Part shown: positions 18,174 to 27,127 of the stretch, piece by piece
Layout: every line of letters begins with the position of its first letter
Position numbering within the stretch: the first letter of the stretch is position 1
Source: JBCBDX01 sp039822005
GTDB taxonomy: Bacteria; Pseudomonadota; Alphaproteobacteria; Rhizobiales; Rhizobiaceae
NCBI GenBank assembly: GCA_039822005.1
Contig: JBCBMZ010000004.1
Span: 62,001 to 126,000, forward strand
Length of the DNA stretch: 64,000 nt
Direction of reading: 5' to 3'
Position numbers and translations under genes: made by a program
Notes under the pieces: generated by a model
Database searches by the model: none
Told to the model about the DNA's origin: nothing
Seen by the model: the letters and a program-made list of their open reading frames with translations, nothing else

Positions 18174-19184
18174 TTGTTAAAAAGACTGCTTCTCGCAGCT
18201 GCCGCAGGTATCATGTCCGCCGGCACTGCTTTTGCCCAAAACATCGAAGTGCCCTTCGCTCTGGATTGGAAATTTGAAGGCCCGAGCGCGCCTTATTTCC
18301 TCGCGATCGATAATGGCCACTTCGAAGCCGCCGGTCTCGATGTCACCATCGAAGCTGGTTCCGGTTCCGTCCAAACCATCCCCAAAATTGCAACGGGCGC
18401 CTTCCCGATCGGCTTTGGTGATATCAACTCAGTTATCAAGTTCCTTGATCAGAACCCCGGTGCACCGGTCACCGCCGTCATGATGGTCTATGACAAGCCG
18501 CCATTTGCCATTGTTGGCCGCAAGTCACAGGGCGTAAGTGAGCCGAAGGATCTGGAAGGAAAGACATTGGGGGCTCCGCCACCCGATGGCGCGTGGGCGC
18601 AGTTCCCCGCCTTTGCTTCTGCCAATAGTCTCGATGTGGACAGCATCACCGTCGAGCCCGTTGGCTTCCCGACGCGCGAGCCCATGTTGGCCGAAGGCCA
18701 GGTTGACGCCATCACCGGCTTCTCCTTCTCATCTGTGTTGAACCTGAAGCGTCTCGGCGTTGCTGAAGACGACATTTCCAACATACTGATGGCTGACTAT
18801 GGTCTTAACCTCTATGGCAACGCCATTTTGGTGAACACCGACTGGGCTGCCGACAATGGTGAAACCATCACCAAATTTTTGACGGCTGTCTCGAAAGGTT
18901 GGGCTGATGCCATCGCCGATCCTGCCGCTGGCATTGAAGCGCTTTCCAAACGCAATGTGGCCATCGACAAGGCGCTGGAACAAGAACGTCTACAGATGGC
19001 CATCGACCAGAACGTATTGACGGACTATGTGGCGGCCAACGGCATGGGCAGCATTGACGATGCCCGCATGGAAGCCGCGCTTGCGCAACTGGGTGAGACC
19101 TATGAGTTCCAAAATGCGCCCGATGCATCGCTGTACTTCACATCAGATTATCTGCCCGGCGCAGATATGCGGATGCTGAAATAA
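18174..19184 (+). CDS. ABC importer periplasmic binding protein, NMT1/THI5-SsuA type
   Basis: A 336-residue secreted solute-binding protein. The TTG at 18174 follows AGGGAG by 7 bases and gives a clean signal peptide cut after GTAFA. The mature start FALDWKFEGPSAPYFLAIDN and GDINSVIKFLDQN are typical of the NMT1/SsuA cluster, whose members bind thiamine precursors, sulfonates, nitrate or other small organic ligands. The ligand here is unknown. It is the first gene of a binding protein-ATPase-permease operon. Confidence 0.88.
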   Translation: MLKRLLLAAAAGIMSAGTAFAQNIEVPFALDWKFEGPSAPYFLAIDNGHFEAAGLDVTIEAGSGSVQTIPKIATGAFPIGFGDINSVIKFLDQNPGAPVTAVMMVYDKPPFAIVGRKSQGVSEPKDLEGKTLGAPPPDGAWAQFPAFASANSLDVDSITVEPVGFPTREPMLAEGQVDAITGFSFSSVLNLKRLGVAEDDISNILMADYGLNLYGNAILVNTDWAADNGETITKFLTAVSKGWADAIADPAAGIEALSKRNVAIDKALEQERLQMAIDQNVLTDYVAANGMGSIDDARMEAALAQLGETYEFQNAPDASLYFTSDYLPGADMRMLK

Positions 19185-19193
19185 TATACTGAA

Positions 19194-19226
19194 CCGCCGC
19201 GCTGACCTATCATCTCCGCGCGGCGG
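19194..19226 (+). terminator. Intercistronic hairpin after the binding-protein gene
   Basis: CCGCCGCGC (19194-19202) pairs perfectly with GCGCGGCGG (19218-19226), and a T-rich run follows (19231-19237). It lies between the binding-protein and ATPase genes, the usual place for a partial terminator or RNA-stabilising hairpin that raises binding-protein expression above the transporter genes. Confidence 0.7.
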
Positions 19227-19251
19227 CCACTCTTTTTGTCAAAGTGGCACC

Positions 19252-20067
19252 ATGGCCAATCTGATCGATATCAAGAGCGTTACGCACGCTTACAAATTAC
19301 CCAACAAAGAGCGCCTGCCGGTGCTCAATGATCTGAACATCGCCATCAAGGAAGGCGAGTTCTGCGCGGTCGTCGGCCCTTCCGGCTGTGGCAAATCCAC
19401 GCTCACGCGCTTGATTGCCGGCCTGATGCGCCCGGATGAAGGTGAGGTTTGGCTGCACGGAGAATTGGTCAAAGGCCCGAAAAAGACCGTTGGCATGGCA
19501 TTCCAGAACCCGGTTCTCCTCGAGTGGCGTACGATTTTGGACAATGTCATCCTGCCGCTGGAAATTGTCGCCCAATCCGTGCCCCGCGAAGCCCGCGAAG
19601 CCCGCGCGCGCGAATTGCTGGCGTTGGTCGGTCTTCAAGGTTTTGAAGACAAGCGCCCGTCGGAACTGTCCGGTGGCATGCGTCAACGCGCGTCCCTTTG
19701 CCGATCCATCGTGCACAAGCCGGATGTCCTGATCCTCGATGAACCATTTGGCGCGCTCGACGCCTTCACGCGCGAAGATTTGTGGCAAACCATGCATGAT
19801 CTGCGCGCCGAAGAACCATTCACCGCCCTTTTGATCACCCATGATCTGCGCGAATCCATCTTTCTGGCCGATGAAGTGGTGGTGCTCTCGGGAAGGCCAG
19901 CGACCGCGCAATATAAGATGAAAATTCCAGGCGCCAGCGCCGAGCGGTCCATCGATGATCTCTATACACCCACCGCAGCGCAGCAGCTCAACATTTTGCG
20001 CCATCAAATCGAAATCGCACAGGGGCGAGCGCCGGCTGAAGAAGAAAAGCTGGAGGCGGCACAATGA
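19252..20067 (+). CDS. ABC importer ATPase (SsuB/TauB type)
   Basis: A 271-residue nucleotide-binding subunit. Walker A is GPSGCGKSTL, the Q-loop AFQNPVLLEW, the signature ELSGGMRQR, Walker B VLILDEPFGALD, and the switch histidine is in LLITHDLRES. It powers uptake together with the permease downstream, whose start overlaps its stop (ATGA). Confidence 0.93.
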   Translation: MANLIDIKSVTHAYKLPNKERLPVLNDLNIAIKEGEFCAVVGPSGCGKSTLTRLIAGLMRPDEGEVWLHGELVKGPKKTVGMAFQNPVLLEWRTILDNVILPLEIVAQSVPREAREARARELLALVGLQGFEDKRPSELSGGMRQRASLCRSIVHKPDVLILDEPFGALDAFTREDLWQTMHDLRAEEPFTALLITHDLRESIFLADEVVVLSGRPATAQYKMKIPGASAERSIDDLYTPTAAQQLNILRHQIEIAQGRAPAEEEKLEAAQ

Positions 20068-20825
20068 GTTTTCAGAAAGTCGCGATCCCAACGCTCGCCA
20101 TCATCATTTTCCTGTTACTTTGGGAACTTCTTGTCTGGGCCAATGGCTGGCCAAACTACAAGATGGCCTCCCCCAGCGATTTATGGCCCGCTTACTTGCG
20201 ATACTGGGAACTTTTTCTGGCAATGGGCTGGCAGACCTTGTGGCGCACCGTGGTCGGCCTTTTGTTGGCGATCATTGTCGGAACGGCCATCGGCATGATC
20301 ATGGGCTTTTCGCGCACGATGCGTGAAGCGCTCTATCCATTGCTGGTGGGCTTCAACGCCATTCCAAAGGCGACTGTCGTTCCGATCATCGCGCTGATCT
20401 TTGTCGGTGCGCATGATTTCAATACCGTGCTAATCGCCTTCATGATCTCGTTTTTTCCGATCGCCGTTTCAGTCTCGATTGGCCTGTCGACGCTGGAACC
20501 GGAATATCGCGATATTCTGCGCTCGCTGGGCGCCTCAAAAATAACTATTTTTTGGAAGATCGCGTTACCCAAGACACTGCCGGAGTTTTTCGGCGCATTG
20601 AAAGTCGCTGTCACCCTTGCCTTCATCGGCACAAATTTGATGGAGATCGTGTCGCCGCACGGACGCGGCCTCGGCGCGCTTTTTGACAGCGGGAAAACCA
20701 ATTCAGACTACCCGCTGATGTTTGCGGTTCTCATTGCGTTGGCCGCACTTGGTATCCTGCTCTACTACATCGTTGTGTGGCTGGAGAAGACCTTTGCCGG
20801 TTGGGCCGAGCGCGAGGCGAGTTAA
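20064..20825 (+). CDS. ABC importer permease (SsuC/TauC type)
   Basis: A 253-residue inner-membrane permease with about six hydrophobic helices. The EAA-loop that contacts the ATPase is visible as YRDILRSLGASKITIFWKIALPKTLPEF (shown here by its position, residues about 153-180). The initial helix is LAIIIFLLLWELLVW. It completes the three-gene importer; the ligand remains undefined. Confidence 0.92.
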   Translation: MSFQKVAIPTLAIIIFLLLWELLVWANGWPNYKMASPSDLWPAYLRYWELFLAMGWQTLWRTVVGLLLAIIVGTAIGMIMGFSRTMREALYPLLVGFNAIPKATVVPIIALIFVGAHDFNTVLIAFMISFFPIAVSVSIGLSTLEPEYRDILRSLGASKITIFWKIALPKTLPEFFGALKVAVTLAFIGTNLMEIVSPHGRGLGALFDSGKTNSDYPLMFAVLIALAALGILLYYIVVWLEKTFAGWAEREAS

Positions 20826-20842
20826 GACTAGCTCGCCTTCAA

Positions 20843-21034
20843 TTAAGCTGCCTCTTCGATCGCTTTTAGCGAGCGCATGGCACTCCTAAAATCGCTAACA
20901 TTAGCAAACCTATTCAATTCGAGTACTGCCATCGAAAGTAGAAAGATGGAAAATTCCGCCCCTCGAACATCGGACAAATCCTCCTGCATACGCACGATTT
21001 GATCTGCCATTTCTTCAATATTACTCTTCTTCAC
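20843..21034 (-). CDS. Small hypothetical protein beside an AT-rich stretch
   Basis: 63 residues from a GTG start with GAGG about six bases upstream (MKKSNIEEMADQIVRMQEDL N-terminus). It is mainly helical and acidic, with no recognised family. It ends 17 bases from the permease gene (convergent) and borders an extremely AT-rich region, so it may be part of foreign DNA. The modest length makes it uncertain. Confidence 0.4.
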   Translation of the reverse strand: MKKSNIEEMADQIVRMQEDLSDVRGAEFSIFLLSMAVLELNRFANVSDFRSAMRSLKAIEEAA

Positions 21035-21348
21035 TTTTTGCCTCTATTTACTCATATATATTCTCCAAATATGTATATAGCACATTTTATATGATATTTT
21101 AAAGAAATTTTATTAATTAAAAAATTAATATATTATTTATCGAAATAAAAATTATATGGTAGAATAATCATGTTGAATTAAATAATACTTATGTATTAAT
21201 CCAATTAAAATTTAGTCAAAACAATTCAAGCTCACCCGCACAAAATGCGCTATAACCCATATTTAGGCTATAACGAGAATTATAGATGTTTTTGTCTTTT
21301 GAGCAGAGGCAATCCACTCAGCTCATATTGAACGGAACCACGAGCGCT
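21035..21348. other. Very AT-rich non-coding stretch
   Basis: From about 21040 to 21300 the base composition drops sharply to mostly A and T, unlike any neighbouring gene. I find no reading frame of note, no transposase remnant and no clear long inverted repeat. It could be a promoter-rich or nucleoid-protein-silenced insertion scar. Confidence 0.55.
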
Positions 21349-23157
21349 TTATTCCCCAATGGCGATGCCTTCGCGCCTTGGATCAGCACCGCCGACAAGC
21401 GTGTCGCCCTCCAGAAGAATGGCGTGAAGGCCGGACGTCAATGAACGAACATTGACCTCATAGCCTAATGCCTCAAGCGCTGGCTGATCATCAACAGCCG
21501 GGGTCTCAGCTTCAAGGTCAAACGTCCCGAAACGATTGACGCGGTGAGGCATGGAGACCGCAGTTTGCACGTCCATCCCCCAATCCAAAACGGCGATGAT
21601 CGCTTGGGTGACATATCCAATGATCCGGCTACCGCCCGGCGATCCGACGACCAGGTAGGGTGCTCCATCACGCATGACTATTGTCGGCGACATCGAAGAC
21701 CGTGGGCGTTTTCCAGGCTCAACCCGGTTGGCAATTGGCACGCCGTCGCTGTGCGAACGAAATGAAAAGTCCGTCAATTCATTGTTCAACAAAAACCCGC
21801 CAACCATAAGCCTTGAGCCAAAACCGTTCTCAATCGTCGTCGTCATTGAAAGGGCATTGCCAAATTGATCCACAATCGAAATATGGCTGGTGGATGGCAG
21901 CTCCAGGGATATATCGTCAGCCCAGTTCAACTGCGCATGATCAAACGTCGGGCTACCCGGTGCCACCGATTCCAGCGCCCGAACTGAACCGTCCCCGCTC
22001 CCTAACAGCAACTGTGCCCGCTCATTTAGATAGACCTCGTCCAGAAGGCCCTTAGTCGGCACCGGTACGAAGTCTGAATCGGCCGTATATCGGCCACGGT
22101 CAGCAAATGCGAGGCGCGAAGCATCGCCAATCAACCGCCAGCTTTCGGGATTGTCGGGCCCAAACAGACCAAGCGGGAAGTTTTCGACCATGCCAAGAAT
22201 CTGGCCAACCGTTAGCGCGCCCGATGAGGGTGGGCCCATGCCGCAAACATCATAGACGCGATACTGCACGCACACTGCGGGCCGTTCTTTCACACGGTAG
22301 ATGGACAAGTCAGTCAGCGACAGGACACCGGGATTTCCGGGCGCTTGTTGAACTGTGCTCACAATAGATTGGGCAATCTCACCGCTATAGAAAACGTCAG
22401 CCCCTTCTTGGGAGATGGCGCGCAGTGTCTCGGCATAAGGAGCGTTCTTCAATAGCGACCCCTCAGCAAGCGGTTCGCCATTGGGAATGAAATAGTTGCG
22501 CGTCGTTTCAAATCTCGACAGGCGCTCTGCGTCTCTGGCGACCAGCGAGGCTAGTCGGGGTGAAACAGAAAAACCGTTTTCGGACAAGTCAATGGCCGCG
22601 TCAAAAAGCGGTTGCCATGCCATTGTGCCCCAGCGTTCGTGCGCCTCCTGCATCAGCATTGGTGTTCCGGGGGTGCCAACTGACAACCCGCCCACAACCG
22701 CATCGAAGAACATGAGAGGCTCACCATCGGCGTTTTGAAACAGTTTTGGCGTCGCCGCCAATGGCGCTGTTTCCCGTCCGTCTAGCGTCGTCACACTACC
22801 GCTGGCCGCATCGTACCAAACGAGAAACGCGCCGCCGCCAAGGCCGGACGATTGCGGCTCCACCAGACCAAGCACCGCTTGAACAGCGACCATGGCATCT
22901 GCAGCGGTGCCGCCCTCTCGCAGAATGTTTGCTCCGGCCTCTACCGCTAGAGGATTGGCTGCGACAATCATCCAATTGTTTGAGGTCACTGCCATGCCAG
23001 CACGCTTGGCCGCCAATGAAGTTTCCGCAATCTGGCTAAATCCCAGTGTCTGGTTGGGGCTTTGAGCTTCCGGTTCAACGCTGTCGGCAGCATCCTGCGC
23101 CATCGCGTGCGACGACCATAATACTGAAAGGGCGATTAGTGTGTTTGTAATGTGCAT
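21349..23157 (-). CDS. ggt: Gamma-glutamyltransferase, periplasmic
   Basis: A 602-residue N-terminal-nucleophile hydrolase that cleaves or transfers the gamma-glutamyl group of glutathione. Signal peptide 1-20 ends in HAMA. The large-subunit region contains GGTAADAMVAVQAVLGLVEP and the substrate arginine in TLDGRETAP. The autoprocessing site and nucleophile threonine are in STSHISIVDQFGNALS; SMSPTIV and VGSPGGSRI follow in the small subunit. ATG 23157 has GGGGGAGGTG immediately upstream, so 16 extra upstream codons of open frame are rejected. It supplies cysteinylglycine in the periplasm for sulfur and amino-acid recovery. Confidence 0.93.
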   Translation of the reverse strand: MHITNTLIALSVLWSSHAMAQDAADSVEPEAQSPNQTLGFSQIAETSLAAKRAGMAVTSNNWMIVAANPLAVEAGANILREGGTAADAMVAVQAVLGLVEPQSSGLGGGAFLVWYDAASGSVTTLDGRETAPLAATPKLFQNADGEPLMFFDAVVGGLSVGTPGTPMLMQEAHERWGTMAWQPLFDAAIDLSENGFSVSPRLASLVARDAERLSRFETTRNYFIPNGEPLAEGSLLKNAPYAETLRAISQEGADVFYSGEIAQSIVSTVQQAPGNPGVLSLTDLSIYRVKERPAVCVQYRVYDVCGMGPPSSGALTVGQILGMVENFPLGLFGPDNPESWRLIGDASRLAFADRGRYTADSDFVPVPTKGLLDEVYLNERAQLLLGSGDGSVRALESVAPGSPTFDHAQLNWADDISLELPSTSHISIVDQFGNALSMTTTIENGFGSRLMVGGFLLNNELTDFSFRSHSDGVPIANRVEPGKRPRSSMSPTIVMRDGAPYLVVGSPGGSRIIGYVTQAIIAVLDWGMDVQTAVSMPHRVNRFGTFDLEAETPAVDDQPALEALGYEVNVRSLTSGLHAILLEGDTLVGGADPRREGIAIGE

Positions 23158-23258
23158 GTAAGCACCTCCCCCGCAACCTTTTACCATTCCGGGCGGCGAA
23201 GCCAATCAACAAACGGAACATATCTTCAAATTGGTGCAACACTGCCCATATCTTGCCC

Positions 23259-23954
23259 ATGTCTACGCTCGCCGTCATTGCCATTGTTGCCCTTCTAGCC
23301 CTGGTCTTCGGCCCCTCATTTTGGGTCAAGCAAGCTATGCAAAAACACGGCACAAATCGACCCGATTTTCCCGGAACAGGCGGGGAACTGGCCGACCATC
23401 TGGTCGCCCATTACGGGATTGATGGCGTCAACATTGAAGAAACCAAACCTGGCCAGGGCGATCACTATGATCCGGAAACACGCACCGTACGGCTTTCGCC
23501 AGACAATTTTCACGGAACCAGCTTGACCGCAGTAGCGGTTGCAACCCACGAAGTCGGACATGCCATTCAACACTATCGGCAAGAACGCGGGCTCGCCACG
23601 CGCCAAGCGTTGGTGCGCGTCGCCATGGTCACGGACCGTATCGCGTCGGTGTTCTTTATCGCTGCGCCGTTTCTTTTTGTCATTGCGCGAACACCAGCGG
23701 CCATCTTTGGCATGGTTGCGCTCGGCATAGCTCTATTGGGGATTCGCGTACTGGTGCATCTGGTGACGTTACCGGTTGAGTATGATGCATCGTTCAACAA
23801 GGCCCTGCCGATTTTGCGGGAAGGCGGCTATTTGACAGATGAGGAAGATTTGAAAGGTGCGCGCACCGTACTGCGGGCCGCAGCACTGACCTATGTGGCC
23901 GGTGCGCTGATGAGCCTTCTCGATCTCGCGCGCTGGATACGGATCTTGCGTTAA
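23259..23954 (+). CDS. YugP-family membrane zinc metallopeptidase
   Basis: About 231 residues. An N-terminal membrane helix (STLAVIAIVALLALVFGPSFW) precedes a zinc-binding HEVGHAIQ motif (about residues 91-98), followed by two more hydrophobic helices and EYDASFNKALPIL, which holds the probable third zinc ligand. This layout is that of the YugP (Pfam Peptidase_M48-like neutral zinc) family; substrates are unknown. The start could also be TTG 23253. It diverges from ggt across about 100 bases. Confidence 0.85.
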   Translation: MSTLAVIAIVALLALVFGPSFWVKQAMQKHGTNRPDFPGTGGELADHLVAHYGIDGVNIEETKPGQGDHYDPETRTVRLSPDNFHGTSLTAVAVATHEVGHAIQHYRQERGLATRQALVRVAMVTDRIASVFFIAAPFLFVIARTPAAIFGMVALGIALLGIRVLVHLVTLPVEYDASFNKALPILREGGYLTDEEDLKGARTVLRAAALTYVAGALMSLLDLARWIRILR

Positions 23955-23963
23955 ACGCGGCCC

Positions 23964-24770
23964 CTAGTTATCCATCAATGACATGATTTCCGCTGGGGTC
24001 ATGGTTTCGTTCAAATAAGGCCCCAAAACGCCGTCGAAAAACTTGATAAACTCATCGCTCAGGCGCACGCCACCAGACGGTTGTCCTTGGCTCAAGACAC
24101 CGACTATTTGCCCTTGTGCTGTGTCTGGATAGAGCACGGCGGCACCAGAATCGCCGGGCACTGGTCGGGATTCGAAAAAAAGCAAAAACCCCGGGCCGTC
24201 CTTCGGCCAATACAAGCCGGAACCAAACCTGAGTGTACCAAACCGGTCAAGATACCGATTTAACTCATCATTATTAAGGTCACCTAAATCCCGGTCTTCG
24301 TCAGGCCCGTAACCATAATATCGAACGCGCTTTCCCACCAAATCGCGCATATAGCCCCTAAAAATATCCCTGCGATACCAGGTCCAAGGCCGCCCGTCAG
24401 GCAGAACAGGCACAAGCATTCGATCAAGCTTCAACAACGCGACATCCAGCGCTGTGCCTTCGCCACGGAAACGGTGCTCGAAGACTTCGGAGACTTCAGA
24501 TGACTGCACGTTTTGATCAGATATATTCCCAAGATAGACACCCGTTCCCCGACCCGCACGACAGTGCCTTGCGGTCAAAACCCAGATCGGTGTCACCAAT
24601 ATTCCGGAACAATTTTGCTTGCTCAGGTCAGGGGGACCAATACGAACCGCGCCAATTTGCGGTATTGTGTCTGGCGAAACACGAATAGCGTCTTCAATAG
24701 CGTGAGCAGCGCCCGAAAAAGTTAAAATGGGCAGTAATGCCGCCACCAACGATTTGAAAAACTGATTCAC
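23964..24770 (-). CDS. Secreted trypsin-like serine protease (S1)
   Basis: A 268-residue exported protease with signal peptide 1-24. The chymotrypsin-fold triad is intact: H69 in WVLTARHC, D109 in ALDVALLKL and S208 in PVPGDSGAAV. C54 and C70 are placed to form the usual disulfide beside the histidine. The start is a GTG only 4 bases after the stop of the small exported protein upstream, so the two are probably co-translated. Substrate unknown. Confidence 0.9.
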   Translation of the reverse strand: MNQFFKSLVAALLPILTFSGAAHAIEDAIRVSPDTIPQIGAVRIGPPDLSKQNCSGILVTPIWVLTARHCRAGRGTGVYLGNISDQNVQSSEVSEVFEHRFRGEGTALDVALLKLDRMLVPVLPDGRPWTWYRRDIFRGYMRDLVGKRVRYYGYGPDEDRDLGDLNNDELNRYLDRFGTLRFGSGLYWPKDGPGFLLFFESRPVPGDSGAAVLYPDTAQGQIVGVLSQGQPSGGVRLSDEFIKFFDGVLGPYLNETMTPAEIMSLMDN

Positions 24771-24774
24771 GGGT

Positions 24775-25155
24775 TTACTGCTGCAACTGAACCGCTGTGA
24801 ACTTTGGATATCCGGCGCTCGGATTGTTCACATTACCGTCCCCACCGGTGCAACCACTGGTGCGGATATAGATCACGCTCCGAGAGAGATATGCAGCCAG
24901 CGCCAACTTGAGCATGGCTTTGGTGGACTCGCTGGTGATCGGCTCAGCGCTGCGCGCAAAAGCAGTGTTGGCACAGCCATGCGATGCGGCCAGCGCACGG
25001 GAGTTGTCCCGCGTCAAAGCAACGAACAAATATTGGTCGACCTGAATTTTCCACGGATAATCGTAATACTCGCCTACAACGAGTGGATCTGCGGATACGG
25101 GCTGGGCAGTTATCGCGAAGATCGCTCCCAGTACAGCACTATATACTTTACGCAA
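24775..25155 (-). CDS. Small exported protein upstream of the protease
   Basis: About 126 residues from TTG 25155, which has GAGGG just upstream and opens a clean signal peptide (RKVYSAVLGAIFAITAQPVSA region). A GTG at 25197 would give 140 residues but places 14 polar residues before the signal. The mature protein has two cysteines (HGCANTAF and TSGCTGGDG) likely to pair. I do not recognise the family. It is directly upstream of, and probably coupled to, the serine protease. Confidence 0.6.
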   Translation of the reverse strand: MRKVYSAVLGAIFAITAQPVSADPLVVGEYYDYPWKIQVDQYLFVALTRDNSRALAASHGCANTAFARSAEPITSESTKAMLKLALAAYLSRSVIYIRTSGCTGGDGNVNNPSAGYPKFTAVQLQQ

Positions 25156-25302
25156 TTTGCCCTCACTATTCCCAACAAGGAGACTAAATGAAAGCACATG
25201 AGTACGACAGATTCACGAAGGCGTGTAGTTGCCAAAAAATTGCGCAAATAAATCGGGCGGTAGAGACAATCGCCCTGCCGCCCAAGCGCTTTCTGCACCA
25301 AC

Positions 25303-25626
25303 TTACTCAGCGATGATCACGCCCTTCATGCTTGGATGAAAACTGCAAACATACTCGTAAGTACCCGCAGAAGTGATGGTCACGGTAGCACTGTCACCGG
25401 AGTTCAAGCGACCTGTATCGAAAGATCCGTCGGTTGCAGTTGCTGTATGCGGCGCGCCATCGCCATTGAGAAAGGTGATGGTGTCCCCGACCGAAACTGT
25501 CAGCTCTGCAGGGCCAAAAGCAAAGCCTGCTATCCGCACTTGTTTGGCATGGCCTGCGGCCATTGCATGGGTTGATGAGAGGGCAACAGCGGCAATGGCC
25601 GCGATAAAAACGCGTTTGGTAAGCAT
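25303..25626 (-). CDS. Blue-copper cupredoxin (plastocyanin/amicyanin-like)
   Basis: A 107-residue periplasmic type 1 copper protein. Signal peptide 1-23 ends AMAA. Copper ligands are H60 (GAPHTAT), C94, H97 and M100 in YVCSFHPSMKG. It should carry single electrons between periplasmic redox partners; the partner is not evident from neighbours. The short C-terminal loop is typical of amicyanin-like members. Confidence 0.92.
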   Translation of the reverse strand: MLTKRVFIAAIAAVALSSTHAMAAGHAKQVRIAGFAFGPAELTVSVGDTITFLNGDGAPHTATATDGSFDTGRLNSGDSATVTITSAGTYEYVCSFHPSMKGVIIAE

Positions 25627-25840
25627 GGGGGTCTCCTATGGACAAGTCAAAAGCAGGGCCACCATTGGCCGGCCTCGCTGTCAATACGCGCACAAGCCGA
25701 ACTTTATTCTCGTTTGACCAAATTTTTCAGCGCGCAGGAGCGCCATAAACAAGCCTGAAATTTTGTTAAAACTGTCACTTATAAAGAAAAGAGCGGCGGG
25801 CCCTGAACCAAACAAGGGGCCACTTCGTTAGAAGACTGCG

Positions 25841-26854
25841 ATGTTTGGTAAGTTCTTGAAAGCTGCCTCCCAAAAACTGGGGACGGTGGCCAGTGCGCGG
25901 AATTTCAGTGAAACTGCCGTTAACTCCTTCAGGCAGTCCCCTCCGGCTGAGAGTTTTTTAAAGAGCGGTGGCACCAATGTGTACGCCGAATTCAACAACC
26001 AGATATTGCCAATTAAAGGCAATGTCGCCATGGCTCGCGACAACCCTTTCCGAGACCAAAGAGAGTATTTCCAGGGCGCGTTAAAGGTCATTCATAGCGG
26101 CGAAAAGGTCTCACAGCAGCACACCGGCGCCGCACTGCCGGCTGCACCGTCGAATGGCCCGGCGCTCAGCTATGCGCCATACCGCGAGCGCGAGTGGATG
26201 CCGACCGTCGACACGTCGGCGCCTGGTGAACCAAAGGGTAAACGCCGCGCGGAGCGTCAGATTATGGGCGAGCCTGCCGCCGATGTACTTGAAAGAGCGG
26301 GGCTAGGTCACCAACGCAATGCGCCATGGGCGCACATTCAACCAGACCATACCATCGCAGATGCCGCGCTACGCGAAGATCAACGTCTTCGAAAGCCGAC
26401 GTTCCAGGGAGCCAATCAGACGCACAGTGCATTTGAAATGGCCGCCAAAGCCACCGCAAGGGAGATTGACGGCCTCAGGGTCCGCACCCGGGTCGGAGAG
26501 CCGATCGGCGGCGAGAGCCAATTACCCTCCGGCGTGCACATCACGTTCCAGTTGAAAAGCAAAGACGGTTCGCAAGAGCTACAACTGTCCCATTTTCAAA
26601 ACAGTTTTGTCCATGACGGCGCACGTTTTGGTGATCCCAAAGCCATCAAGGCATTTGTCGAGCATCACAAGGAACTGTTGGACAATGGGAGCTTGTCGGC
26701 GGAAACGCACGACAATTCATCACCCTATATGTGCATCAAACGCCTGCAGGACACCGTAGCTGACGCGCAAAACACACCAAGTGACAATAAAACTGCCGAT
26801 TTCAGCGCGCAGTTGGATGACCGAAATGACCGTAGCGATCGGTTTTCACGCTAG
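25841..26854 (+). CDS. Unknown protein, member A of a paralogous pair
   Basis: 337 residues, no signal peptide or membrane segment. It is clearly related along most of its length to the protein at 42225-43298. Shared blocks are: GG..V.AEF near residue 45, YF..ALKV.H.G, a segment beginning IMGE, PWAH..PDH, DQ.LR.P...GANQ.HSAFE.AAK, a lysine-serine strand, and H.ELLDNG near the C-terminus. Both end in an arginine/aspartate-rich tail (here NDRSDRFSR). I recognise no family. The H, N and E spacing in the central block loosely resembles His-Me-finger nucleases, which is a guess. It stands alone between the cupredoxin and the Dlt-like operon. Confidence 0.75.
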   Translation: MFGKFLKAASQKLGTVASARNFSETAVNSFRQSPPAESFLKSGGTNVYAEFNNQILPIKGNVAMARDNPFRDQREYFQGALKVIHSGEKVSQQHTGAALPAAPSNGPALSYAPYREREWMPTVDTSAPGEPKGKRRAERQIMGEPAADVLERAGLGHQRNAPWAHIQPDHTIADAALREDQRLRKPTFQGANQTHSAFEMAAKATAREIDGLRVRTRVGEPIGGESQLPSGVHITFQLKSKDGSQELQLSHFQNSFVHDGARFGDPKAIKAFVEHHKELLDNGSLSAETHDNSSPYMCIKRLQDTVADAQNTPSDNKTADFSAQLDDRNDRSDRFSR

Positions 26855-26878
26855 GCCAACCACAACGCAACAGGTTCG

Positions 26879-27127
26879 TCAGGCGTCTTGGCTGACCAAT
26901 TGCACAATCTGCTCGAAGGTGTCGATCTGACTGATATCAAAGTCCGGATCAGACAGGTCTATGTCAAAAACCTGCTCCAACTCCATCAGCAAGTTCACGG
27001 CTGACATCGAGTCCAATCGTCCGCTGTCAAAAAGTGAATCGGTTTCTGAAAACTTGGAGCCATGGCCACGCTCGGTCAGCATTTGCCCGATTGTTTGGCG
27101 CAACTGCTCCAATTTTTGGTTGCTCAT
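26879..27127 (-). CDS. Acyl/aminoacyl carrier protein, DltC-like
   Basis: An 82-residue carrier protein. The phosphopantetheine serine sits in DSGRLDSMSAVNLLMELE (LDSM), in the helical ACP fold typical of DltC and stand-alone carriers. Its ATG shares a base with the TGA stop of the MBOAT-like gene (TGATG), so it is translated with it. It should receive the activated acyl or aminoacyl group from the adenylating enzyme of the same operon. Confidence 0.88.
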   Translation of the reverse strand: MSNQKLEQLRQTIGQMLTERGHGSKFSETDSLFDSGRLDSMSAVNLLMELEQVFDIDLSDPDFDISQIDTFEQIVQLVSQDA

